Made by a program: the position numbers and the translations under genes. The notes beneath the pieces were generated by a model. The model was not told where the DNA came from, made no database searches, and saw only the letters and a list, made by a program, of their open reading frames with translations. A stretch of 16,004 bases of DNA from an uncultured Porphyromonadaceae bacterium (lineage in GTDB: Bacteria; Bacteroidota; Bacteroidia; Bacteroidales; Muribaculaceae), in NCBI GenBank assembly GCA_900555165.1, contig USKE01000011.1, positions 1 through 16,004 on the forward strand, in the 5' to 3' direction. This document shows, in pieces, positions 1-8,142 of the stretch; positions within the stretch are counted from its first letter, which is position 1; each line of letters begins with the position of its first letter.

Positions 1-1
1 C

Positions 2-2302
2 CGCGGCTACGGCTCGGCAAACCAGGAAACCTACATCAACGGCATCCTGATGAACGACCTGATCCGCGGCGGGTTCTCGTTCTCGCAGCTCGGCGGCATG
101 ACATCGCGCGCATTCCGCAACTCCACAGCCTACACCGGCCTGTCTGCCAATCCTTACGGACTCGGCGCCATAGGTGGCTCGCAGAACATCTCTACCATCA
201 CCGAAGGTTATGCCCCCGGTTTCAACGGCACCATGAGCTATACCAACGCCAACTACTACCTGCGTGCTATGGCCACATACTCTACCGGCCTGATGAGCAA
301 CGGTTTCGCCGTTACGGTCAGCGCCATCGGCCGCTACTCTGACGAGGGCGTGGTTGACGGTACTTTCTACAACGCCGGCGGCTACTTCCTCTCGGTAGAG
401 AAAGTGCTTGACGACCACAACTCGCTCACATTCACCACCTGGGGTGCCCCCATGCAGTACGCCAACGCACGCGCCACCGTGCAGGAGGCCTACGACCTGG
501 CAGGCTCGAACCTCTACAACCCCTCGTGGGGCTGGCAGTCGGGCAAAAAACGCTCTGACAACATCCGCGAGAAATTCGACCCCACAGCCATGCTCAACTG
601 GATCTACCGAGATGACAAGACCCAGCTCAACACCGGTGTGGCATTCCGCTGGGTCAACTTCGCCCGCACACGCGTGAACTATTTCAAGGCCAACGACCCC
701 AAGCCCGACTACTACCGCAACCTCCCCTCTTACTGGGAGATGAACCAGGAAGTCCCCGGCATGGCCGAGTATTACACCGACCTGTGGCGCAACAACACCA
801 ACAACATCCGCCAGATGAACTGGGACTACTTCTACCAGGTCAACGCCCTCAACAATTACGAGAACATCGGCAAGCCTGAAGAGGAACAGAGAGGCGCCAC
901 CTACATGCAGCAGATGGAGCACTCGAACCAGTTCAACTTCATCGCCAACTCATCGCTGTTCCGCCGCCTCAACGACAACCTCAGCCTCCAGGCCGGCGTA
1001 TCGTTCAACTACACCAAATCGGCCGACTACATGACAGTGCGCGACCTCATGGGCGGCCTCTACTGGCTTGACGTGGACCCCTACTCGGAGCGCGACGTCA
1101 CCAACCCCGCCGCCACAGCCGACCTCATGCAGAACGACCTGCAGAACCCCAACCGCCGTGTGCGCCAGGGCGAGCGTTTCGGCTATGACTATAACATCCA
1201 CGCCCTCAAGGCCACGGCGTTCATCCAGAACCAGTTCACTTCGGCACACTGGGACGTCAACTACGGCGCCAAGGTTTCTTATGAGCAGTTCTACCGTTTC
1301 GGCCACATGCAGAACGGCCGCGCGCCCCAGAACTCGCTCGGCAAATCGGGCACATACCGTTTCGACGACTACGCCGTGAAGGTAGGCGCCACCTACAAGC
1401 TCGACGGCCGCAACCTCTTCACCATCCACGCCCAGTACGGCACCGAGGCCCCGCTGATCAAGGACGCTTTCATCTCGCCGCGCATCAAAGACACCACCGT
1501 GGGTAACCTCGCATCGGCCCGCGTATTCTCGGCTGACGCGTCGTACACCTGGAACTACCGCCGTTTCCGCGGACGCATCACCGGTTTCTTCACCAACGTG
1601 ACCAACGCCATCGAGCGCACCGGTTTCTATGACGAGATCCAGAACACCTTCTTCAACTTCGCCCTCACCGGCGTGCACCGCCAGTACAAGGGTATCGAGC
1701 TGGGCATGGCCTACACCATCGTGCCCTCGCTCACGGCATCGTTCGCCGGCACATACTCGCGCTACCAGTACAAGAACAACCCCATGGGCATGCGCATGGC
1801 CGAGAACTCGCTCTCCGAACCCATCGAGCGCCGCGTTTACCTGAAGAACTACTACTGCGCCTCGACGCCCCAGACCGCGTTCAACATCGGTCTCGACTGG
1901 GCCGCGCCCAAACGCTGGTTCTTCAACGTGAACGCATCGTGGCTGGCCGACTACTACGTGCAGCTCGCATACCCGCACCACGAGGAGTTCCCCGAAATCT
2001 GGACTGTGGCCAACACCGTCGAAGAGGCCGAGGAGATCATCAACGCCTGGTCGAACCAGGAGAAACTGGCCAACAACTGGGTACTCAACGCCTCGATCGG
2101 CAAGCTGGTGTACGTGAACCGTAAGGTCAGCCTCAACTTCAACCTCTCGGTGTCGAACATCCTCAACAACCGCAACCTGATCACCAACGCCTACGAGAAC
2201 CCCCGCGTCGACACAAAGAAATACAATGTCAATGCCTATCCCGCAAAATACCAGTATGCACAGGGCATCAAGGTATATTTCAACGTGGGCGTGCGTTTCT
2301 GA
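2..2302 (+). CDS. TonB-dependent outer-membrane receptor (5' truncated by window edge)
   Basis: This is the 3' part of a large outer-membrane beta-barrel receptor. The frame is open from base 2, so the ATG at 50 is internal and the true start lies upstream. The first residues (RGYGSANQETYINGILMNDL) look like the middle of a TonB plug domain, in which a conserved arginine/glycine stretch is followed by 'xxNGIxMND'. The remainder alternates aromatic-rich beta strands with long loops and ends YFNVGVRF, with the terminal Phe expected for BAM-dependent barrel insertion. Such receptors import large substrates using energy from TonB-ExbBD. The missing part should hold the signal peptide, probably a carboxypeptidase-regulatory-like domain, and the start of the plug. 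Two lipoprotein genes follow directly, as in SusC-like pairs, but neither partner resembles SusD. The ligand is unknown. Confidence 0.9.
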   Translation, partial: RGYGSANQETYINGILMNDLIRGGFSFSQLGGMTSRAFRNSTAYTGLSANPYGLGAIGGSQNISTITEGYAPGFNGTMSYTNANYYLRAMATYSTGLMSNGFAVTVSAIGRYSDEGVVDGTFYNAGGYFLSVEKVLDDHNSLTFTTWGAPMQYANARATVQEAYDLAGSNLYNPSWGWQSGKKRSDNIREKFDPTAMLNWIYRDDKTQLNTGVAFRWVNFARTRVNYFKANDPKPDYYRNLPSYWEMNQEVPGMAEYYTDLWRNNTNNIRQMNWDYFYQVNALNNYENIGKPEEEQRGATYMQQMEHSNQFNFIANSSLFRRLNDNLSLQAGVSFNYTKSADYMTVRDLMGGLYWLDVDPYSERDVTNPAATADLMQNDLQNPNRRVRQGERFGYDYNIHALKATAFIQNQFTSAHWDVNYGAKVSYEQFYRFGHMQNGRAPQNSLGKSGTYRFDDYAVKVGATYKLDGRNLFTIHAQYGTEAPLIKDAFISPRIKDTTVGNLASARVFSADASYTWNYRRFRGRITGFFTNVTNAIERTGFYDEIQNTFFNFALTGVHRQYKGIELGMAYTIVPSLTASFAGTYSRYQYKNNPMGMRMAENSLSEPIERRVYLKNYYCASTPQTAFNIGLDWAAPKRWFFNVNASWLADYYVQLAYPHHEEFPEIWTVANTVEEAEEIINAWSNQEKLANNWVLNASIGKLVYVNRKVSLNFNLSVSNILNNRNLITNAYENPRVDTKKYNVNAYPAKYQYAQGIKVYFNVGVRF

Positions 2303-2341
2303 CCACAGCAAGAGTTTCACACACCAAACGGTAAAAACAAG

Positions 2342-4111
2342 ATGAAAAAGACTTTATTATATATCGGCCTGGCCCTTATGGGCGCCACTGCTTTCAGCGC
2401 CTGCGACGACGACTGGCAGCGCCCGCCCGTGCCCGAACAGGTGCCCGAAGAGCAGATCGAGGCCAACATCACCCTGCTTGAACTTAAAGAGGCGTTCTAC
2501 GATGCGTCGACCTCGAACTACGCCGCCGAGATCGGCACCAACGCCGATGGCGAGCACTACATCGTGCGCGGACGAGTTATCTCTGACGACGAGACCGGCA
2601 ACATCTTCAAGACCCTGATGATCGAGGACGAGAGCGCCGGCATGGCATTCTCGGTAAACATCTCGAAACTCTACCAGTATTACAAGTTCGGCCAGGAGGT
2701 GGCCATCGACGTCACCGGCCTCTACATCGGCGCGTACGGCAACAACATGCAGATCGGTGCCAAGCCCACGACCAACGACTACCCCTCGCGCATCGAGGAA
2801 GACGACTTCAAGGCCGTGGCCATCGTGCAGGGCTATCCCGAGCCCGAGAAGGTTGTGCCCCACAAGGTCACCCTGCAGGAGCTGAACGCAATCAACGGCA
2901 ACCCCGCCGAGATGCTGGCATGGCAGAACCGCTACGTAGTGCTCGACGACATGCACTTCGAGAAGCCCGGCCAGCCCTACGGCGAGACGCAGACCACCGT
3001 GAGCCGCTATGTGGCCGACGCCCAGGGCGAGCGCATACAGATGCGCAACTCAGGTTACTCGACATGGTGGGCACAGCTGCAGCCCGAAGGCACCGGCTCA
3101 ATCACCGCCATCCTGTCATACTTCAACCGCAGCTGGCAGCTGATGCTCAACACCTACGAGGACTGCACCGGGTTCACCCCCGCCGAACCTATCAAGCCCG
3201 TCGAGGGTGGTGACGGCACACAGGCCAACCCCTACGTCGTGGAGCAGCTGCTGCAGCAGGGCGCGCCCTCGGTGGCCGAACCCGGCAAATGGGTCAAAGG
3301 CTATATCGTGGGCTTTATCCCCGAGATGACACTCTCTGAGGCCGTGTTCTCGGCTGACGGCGCTGTGGCCACCAACATCGTCATCGGCGCCACCGCCGAG
3401 ACAAAGAACGCCGCACAGGTTCTGCCCGTGCAGCTCCCCGGCGGTGTGATACGCACCTCGCTCAACCTCAAGGATAACCCCGGCCTGCTCGGCAAGGAGG
3501 TTATGCTCTACGGCTCGGTAGAGAAATCCTTCGGCTCATGCGGCGTCAAGTCTGTCACCGCCGCCATCGTCGACGGCAAGGAAATCGGCTCGACAGGCGG
3601 CGACCAGCCCTCGGTTCCCACCGGCGAGACCATCCTATCCGAGACCTTCGCCACATCGCAGGGCAACTTCACCATCAACGATATCCTGGTGCCCGACGGC
3701 CTCAGCTATATCTGGAACCATGACGCCAGCTACAAGTGCATGAAGGCATCGGCCTTCGCCGGGGGCGCCAACCATGACGGAGACTCGCGCCTCGTGTCAC
3801 CCGAGATAGACCTTACCGGCTACAAGACAGCCGCCGCACAGTTCGACCAGGCCTGCAACTTCTTCGCCGACATCGAGACCGCGAAGAAAGAGGCCACCTT
3901 CGAGGTATCAGCCGACAACGGCACCACCTGGACAGCCCTCACCGTACCCGGATTCCCCGACTCCCTGAGCTGGACATTCGCGTCCTCGGGCGCGATCGAC
4001 CTTTCGGCCTACGCCGGGAAGAAGATTCTGGTCGCATTCCACTACAAAGGCAACGCCACCAAATGCGGCACCTGGGAAGTTAAGAACCTTGTCGTTTCAG
4101 GCACCAAATAA
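2342..4111 (+). CDS. Surface lipoprotein with DUF5689-like, DUF6359-like and jelly-roll domains
   Basis: This 589-residue protein has a lipoprotein signal peptide with lipobox AFSAC, so Cys21 is the lipidation site. The following DDD resembles the Bacteroidota lipoprotein export signal and suggests surface exposure. Residues about 40-280 resemble DUF5689, an OB-fold-like domain of Bacteroidota lipoproteins; the recognisable stretch is GEHYIVRGRVISDDETGNIF. Residues about 288-412 resemble a DUF6359 module, with DGTQANPYVVEQLL and then WVKGYIVGFIP. Residues about 428-589 are a jelly-roll domain of 'choice-of-anchor J' type, with SPEIDLTG, DNGTTW and GTWEVKNLVV. The gene starts 39 bp after the receptor stop and ends 9 bp before a longer paralogue, so the three are probably co-transcribed. 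No catalytic motif is visible; a substrate-binding or accessory role for the receptor is inference. Domain names come from recognised motifs, not from a search. Confidence 0.85.
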   Translation: MKKTLLYIGLALMGATAFSACDDDWQRPPVPEQVPEEQIEANITLLELKEAFYDASTSNYAAEIGTNADGEHYIVRGRVISDDETGNIFKTLMIEDESAGMAFSVNISKLYQYYKFGQEVAIDVTGLYIGAYGNNMQIGAKPTTNDYPSRIEEDDFKAVAIVQGYPEPEKVVPHKVTLQELNAINGNPAEMLAWQNRYVVLDDMHFEKPGQPYGETQTTVSRYVADAQGERIQMRNSGYSTWWAQLQPEGTGSITAILSYFNRSWQLMLNTYEDCTGFTPAEPIKPVEGGDGTQANPYVVEQLLQQGAPSVAEPGKWVKGYIVGFIPEMTLSEAVFSADGAVATNIVIGATAETKNAAQVLPVQLPGGVIRTSLNLKDNPGLLGKEVMLYGSVEKSFGSCGVKSVTAAIVDGKEIGSTGGDQPSVPTGETILSETFATSQGNFTINDILVPDGLSYIWNHDASYKCMKASAFAGGANHDGDSRLVSPEIDLTGYKTAAAQFDQACNFFADIETAKKEATFEVSADNGTTWTALTVPGFPDSLSWTFASSGAIDLSAYAGKKILVAFHYKGNATKCGTWEVKNLVVSGTK

Positions 4112-4120
4112 CCAGCAATC

Positions 4121-6367
4121 ATGAAAAGTATCAAAGCATTATTATACGGTTTCGTGGCCTTCGCCTCGGCCGTGGGTTTCTCGGCCTGCCAGGACGACAT
4201 CAAGGCGCCCGTCGAGGCCGGCCAGGTGCCCCAGGCCACACTGAAAGCCAACACCACCATTCTCGAAGTCAAAGAGAAATTCTGGAAAAACGAGACTCCG
4301 TACTGCGTCGAGATTCCCGCAAAGGAGAACGGCGAGCATTACATCATCTCGGGCCGCGTGATTTCGTCGGACTATGCCGGCAACGTCTTCAAATGCCTCT
4401 ATCTGCGTGACGAGACCGGCGTGCTCCCCATGTCGATCAACACCTACAACCTCTGGCTCACATACCGCGAGGGGCAGGAGATCGTCATCGACCTCACCGG
4501 GATGTATATCGGCCGCTACTCGGGTCTGCTGCAGCTCGGCTATCCCAAATGGAAAGCCTCGGCCAACACCGACGAGCCCACATTCATGGCTCCCGAGTTC
4601 TTCGCCGAGCACGCGCAGCTCAACGGCATGCCCCAGCCCTCGACAGTCACCCCGGTGCTTGTCGAGTCGATAGACGAGCTGAACACCAACAGCGCCCTCA
4701 CCAACGGCGAGTTCCTTCGCAAATGGCAGGGCCAGCTGGTGCGCATCAACAACGTGAAGTTCACCAACGCCGACGGCAAGACAACTTTCTGTGCCGAATA
4801 CCACTCGTCGGGCGAGAACCAGGAGATCACCGACGCCTCCGGCTCGGCACTTAACGTGCGCACCTCGGGCTACTCGAATTTCTGGAACACTCCGCTCCCC
4901 CAGGGCAACGGCGATATCGTGGGTATCCTCGGCTACTACTACACCAACGAGCGCACATCTCCCTGGCAACTTATCCTTGTCAGCGCCGACGGACTGATGA
5001 ACTTCGGCAACCCCACCCTCCCCGAGGGCTCGGAGACCAACCCCTGGTCGGTTGACGCCGCCATCGAGAAGATGGCCGCCGGCGAGACCGCACAGGGCTG
5101 GACCGAAGGTTTCATCGTGGGTACCGTGGCCCCCGAGGTCGAGACAGTGACATCGCCCGACCAGATCGAATGGGGTGCCGACGCCACCCTGGCCACCACC
5201 GTGGTAATCGGCGCAACCCCCGAGACCAAAGACCTCAACTCGTGTCTGGTAATCGCCCTGCCCCAGGGTTCGAAGATGCGCGAGTATGTGGCCCTGGCCA
5301 ACCATCCCGAGAACCTCGGCAAGAAACTCGCCGTATTCGGCACGCTCGACAAGTTCATGGGCACATACGGCATCATCGGCAACACCGGCGTGGCTGCTGA
5401 ATTCCGCCTCGAAGGCGTTGAGGTTCCGGGCGGCGACGACCCTGTCACCCCAGATCCGGGTAACACCATCCCCGACGGCGACGGCACAGAGGCCAGCCCA
5501 TACGCCGCCAACCAGCTCCTGGCCATGGGCGCTCCCGCTACGGCACAACCCGGTGTCTATGTCAAGGGCTACATCGTTGGCTTTATCCCCGACAAGTCGA
5601 TTGACGGCGCACAGTTCGCCCTCCCCGCAACATCGAAGACCAACATCGTGATTGCCTCGACCCCCGACAACCCCACCTCGAAGACCGTGCTCCCCATCCA
5701 GCTCCCCGCCGGTACGGTACGCGACGCCCTCAACCTGCAGGACCATCCCGAGAACTTCGGCAAGATCGTGACCCTCTACGGCTCGTATGAGAAGTATTTC
5801 GGCACCGCCGGTCTCAAGAGCGTCACTGCATACGACATCGAGGGTGGCGGCTCGGTCGACCCCCAGCCCCCCACGCCCTCAGGCCAGCAGATCTTTGCCG
5901 CGTCGTTCGCCACCGGCGAAGACGGATTCACCACCAGCGACATCAAGCTCGGCGACGGCATGACCTACTGCTGGAAATACGACGACCGTTACAGCTGCAT
6001 GAAGGCATCGGCCTTTGTCGGCGGTTCAAACCAGGCCGCTGACTCGCGCCTGATCTCGCCCGAAATCGACCTTACCGGCGTGAGCGGCGCACAGGCCACT
6101 TTCGAGCAGGCTTGCAAGTTCTTCCAGTCGCTCGACAACGCCAAAACCATGATTTCGCTTGAGGTCTCGACCGACAACGGCACCACCTGGACGGCTCTGG
6201 CCGCTCCCGACCTCAAGGACTACGACTCGTGGACCTTCGCTCCGTCGGGCGCCATCGACCTCACCCCCTACGCCGGCAAGAAGATCAAGCTCGCCTTCCA
6301 CTACACCTCAACCACCACCGTGGCCGGTACCTGGGAAGTGAAGAACCTCGTCGTCTCGTCAAAATAA
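4121..6367 (+). CDS. Surface lipoprotein paralogue with two DUF6359-like modules
   Basis: This 748-residue lipoprotein has lipobox GFSAC (Cys23) followed by QDD, consistent with surface export. It is a clear paralogue of the gene just upstream. Residues about 42-295 are DUF5689-like (GEHYIISGRVISSDYAGNVF). Two DUF6359-like modules follow: a divergent one at about 301-434 (EGSETNPWSV, WTEGFIVGTV) and one at about 453-575 that is close to the single copy upstream (DGTEASPYAA, VKGYIVGFIPD). A proline-rich linker at about 579-588 leads to the jelly-roll C-terminus at about 590-748 (SPEIDLTG, DNGTTW, GTWEVKNLVV). The extra 159 residues over its neighbour are mostly the additional OB-like module. 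The 9-bp gap indicates transcription with the receptor and first lipoprotein, and a strong hairpin follows. No enzyme motif is seen and the ligand is unknown. Confidence 0.85.
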   Translation: MKSIKALLYGFVAFASAVGFSACQDDIKAPVEAGQVPQATLKANTTILEVKEKFWKNETPYCVEIPAKENGEHYIISGRVISSDYAGNVFKCLYLRDETGVLPMSINTYNLWLTYREGQEIVIDLTGMYIGRYSGLLQLGYPKWKASANTDEPTFMAPEFFAEHAQLNGMPQPSTVTPVLVESIDELNTNSALTNGEFLRKWQGQLVRINNVKFTNADGKTTFCAEYHSSGENQEITDASGSALNVRTSGYSNFWNTPLPQGNGDIVGILGYYYTNERTSPWQLILVSADGLMNFGNPTLPEGSETNPWSVDAAIEKMAAGETAQGWTEGFIVGTVAPEVETVTSPDQIEWGADATLATTVVIGATPETKDLNSCLVIALPQGSKMREYVALANHPENLGKKLAVFGTLDKFMGTYGIIGNTGVAAEFRLEGVEVPGGDDPVTPDPGNTIPDGDGTEASPYAANQLLAMGAPATAQPGVYVKGYIVGFIPDKSIDGAQFALPATSKTNIVIASTPDNPTSKTVLPIQLPAGTVRDALNLQDHPENFGKIVTLYGSYEKYFGTAGLKSVTAYDIEGGGSVDPQPPTPSGQQIFAASFATGEDGFTTSDIKLGDGMTYCWKYDDRYSCMKASAFVGGSNQAADSRLISPEIDLTGVSGAQATFEQACKFFQSLDNAKTMISLEVSTDNGTTWTALAAPDLKDYDSWTFAPSGAIDLTPYAGKKIKLAFHYTSTTTVAGTWEVKNLVVSSK

Positions 6368-6400
6368 CCTGACCGGCAAGGTATCGTTCGTATACCCCGC

Positions 6401-6450
6401 ATAAAAACAACCGGTGCGATGTCTGACGACATCGCACCGGTTGTTTTTAT
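6401..6450. terminator. Bidirectional intrinsic terminator (perfect 23-bp hairpin)
   Basis: Arms 6401-6423 and 6428-6450 are perfectly complementary around the tetraloop TGAC. The stem has a GC-rich core (CCGGTGCGATGTC) flanked by AAAAAC on the left and GTTTTT on the right, so either strand makes a hairpin followed by a U-run. It lies 33 bp after the lipoprotein stop at 6367 and 20 bp from the end of the convergent ammonium transporter gene at 6471, and so can terminate both. Confidence 0.93.
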
Positions 6451-6470
6451 GTATATGACCGAACATGCGG

Positions 6471-7907
6471 TCAGCTCTGCTCCATGCCGCGCCACCAGTC
6501 GGCTTCGGTGGGGGTGTCTTCCTGCAGCCCGGTGGTGACTTCGTTTCCGTATTCTTCGTCGTGCTGGGTCTTGTCAAGGCCGATTTCCTCGGAACGGCGC
6601 GATACGCGCAGAGGGGTCAGCTTGTTGGTAATCCAGTAAAGTGCATAGCTCATGCCGAAGGTGTAAACGAACACGATGACCAACACAAGTATGTGGTTCC
6701 AGAAAAATTCAGAACGCGAGATCATCTCGGGGTCGCCGGCGGCAAAAAAGTCGTAGGCGAATATACCCGTCATCACGGTGCCGATTATGCCGCCAAGTCC
6801 GTGGGTGGGGAAAACGTCGAGGGCATCGTCAAGCATGTGGCTGTAACCTTTCCACGACACCGCCAGGTTGCAACAAATCGTGATTACGAACGATATGAAG
6901 ATACTCTGCCCCACGGTGACCCACCCGGCGCAGGGTGTGATTGCCACCAGACCGACCACGGCGCCGATGGCGGCTCCCATGGCCGAGGGCTTACGTCCGC
7001 GCAGGGCATCGAATGCCACCCAGGTCACCATGGCTGTAGCGGCGGCGGTGTTTGTATTCAGGAAAGCCAGTATGGCCGTGCCGTCGGCCGCAAGCGAGCT
7101 GCCGCCGTTGAAACCGAACCATCCCAGCCAAAGCAATGCGGCGCCCAACAGCACGAAAGGCACGTTGGCGGGTTTGGCGGCCTCCTGCGACGGCGTGCGT
7201 CGCCCGAGGAAAATGGCGCCCGCCAGTGCGGCGATACCCGACGCTGCATGTACCACGATGCCGCCGGCGAAATCATGCACATGCATAAGGGCGAACAGCC
7301 CCTCGGGGTGCCAGGTGCAGTGCGCCAGCGGGCAGTAGACCAGCACGACCCACAGCGCCATGAACAGCAGATAGCCCGAGAAGTGCACGCGTTCGGCGAA
7401 CGACCCCGTGATCAGCGAGGGGGTGATGATGGCGAACTTCATCTGGAACAGGGCGAACAGCGCCAGCGGGATGGTGGTGGTGGCGAGGCCTATCTGAGAC
7501 ATGTCGACGGGATTGTCACCCACATTCGAACAGCCGACGTGCGCGAACAGCAGGAAGTCGGCCGGATTGCCGATCACATGCCACACGTCGTTGCCGAATG
7601 CCAGGCCGAAACCGAATGCCACCCATATCACGCTAACGAATCCCATCACGATAAAGCTCTGGAGCATCGTCGAGATGACGTTCTTGGCGCGCACCATGCC
7701 GCCATAGAAAAAAGAGAGGCCCGGAGTCATCATCAGCACGAAAATCGTAGCGGTGATTATCCAGGCCACATTTGCGAAGAGGTGGTTGTTGGTGAGGTTG
7801 AAAAGCCCCTCTGACGGGGTGACGCAGAGACTCCATACGCTCAGCCCCGCAAGCAGCAGAAACAGGGCGAGCCAGCCGCATGACAGCTTTCTTTTTACTA
7901 TAGACAT
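6471..7907 (-). CDS. amt: Ammonium transporter, Amt/MEP/Rh family
   Basis: This 478-residue inner-membrane ammonium channel has an N-terminal hydrophobic signal-like segment (about 10-28) before the usual eleven membrane helices. Family residues are in place: GLSFFYGGMVRAKN (63-76); Phe158 (E. coli F107); Trp199 in AHCTW (W148); the signature DFAGGIVVH with Asp212 and His220 (D160, H168); and the second pore histidine, His369, in DVFPTHG (H318). The C-terminal tail is cytoplasmic. The longest frame begins at 8009, but the start at 7907 (MSIVKRK) is preferred: the extra 34 residues do not look like a membrane protein, and 8009 falls inside the predicted promoter. No glnK/glnB-like PII gene is adjacent. 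It is divergent from the Sel1 gene and ends at a shared bidirectional terminator. Confidence 0.95.
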   Translation of the reverse strand: MSIVKRKLSCGWLALFLLLAGLSVWSLCVTPSEGLFNLTNNHLFANVAWIITATIFVLMMTPGLSFFYGGMVRAKNVISTMLQSFIVMGFVSVIWVAFGFGLAFGNDVWHVIGNPADFLLFAHVGCSNVGDNPVDMSQIGLATTTIPLALFALFQMKFAIITPSLITGSFAERVHFSGYLLFMALWVVLVYCPLAHCTWHPEGLFALMHVHDFAGGIVVHAASGIAALAGAIFLGRRTPSQEAAKPANVPFVLLGAALLWLGWFGFNGGSSLAADGTAILAFLNTNTAAATAMVTWVAFDALRGRKPSAMGAAIGAVVGLVAITPCAGWVTVGQSIFISFVITICCNLAVSWKGYSHMLDDALDVFPTHGLGGIIGTVMTGIFAYDFFAAGDPEMISRSEFFWNHILVLVIVFVYTFGMSYALYWITNKLTPLRVSRRSEEIGLDKTQHDEEYGNEVTTGLQEDTPTEADWWRGMEQS

Positions 7908-7978
7908 AGTACCTTGGGAATTGTATGAATAACGGATGAAATTAATGACATATCGCTCGTTTTTGAAAAAAAACGTGG

Positions 7979-8010
7979 CAAAGTAACGCAAAACATCCGA
8001 GACAGCCAAA
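7979..8010 (-). promoter_or_regulatory. Predicted promoter of the ammonium transporter gene
   Basis: Read on the minus strand, TTTG is followed by a 20-bp spacer and TTACTTTG. This matches the Bacteroidetes sigma-ABfr pattern (-33 TTTG, about 19-21 bp, -7 TAnnTTTG) with one mismatch. Transcription would begin near 7972, giving a leader of about 65 nt before the ATG at 7907. It also places the 5' end of the longer open frame (8009) inside the -33 box, which argues against that start. Confidence 0.65.
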
Positions 8011-8087
8011 AACGAGCCGCAATTTTAACACATTTCTTTTGCATTTTGCCACAACGTAAGCCCAATCGGTCGATTTCTGCACATCAA

Positions 8088-8119
8088 ATTGGCCGTCAGA
8101 CGGAATTTTGATATATTTG
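8088..8119 (+). promoter_or_regulatory. Predicted promoter of the Sel1-repeat gene
   Basis: ATTG (8088-8091), a 20-bp spacer and TATATTTG (8112-8119) give an exact TAnnTTTG -7 box and a near-consensus -33 box at the expected distance. The start site would be near 8126, about 17 nt before the ATG at 8143. A possible TTG start at 8089 lies within the -33 box and can be ruled out if this promoter is used. Confidence 0.68.
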
Positions 8120-8142
8120 CAGGTGATTTATCATTGAAACTA

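Noticed and set aside
950..2320. Long antisense open frame (456 codons) opposite the TonB receptor
   Set aside because: Its product is rich in Val, Gly, His and Arg without recognisable domains, as expected from the reverse strand of a GC-rich gene. The + strand barrel protein is unmistakable.
4142..5746. Long antisense open frame (534 codons) opposite the second lipoprotein
   Set aside because: Low-complexity composition from GC bias; the + strand encodes a coherent lipoprotein with a paralogue next door.
6465..7814. 449-codon + strand frame opposite amt
   Set aside because: It mirrors the ammonium transporter codons and has a His/Gly/Arg-rich composition with no membrane segments or known motifs.
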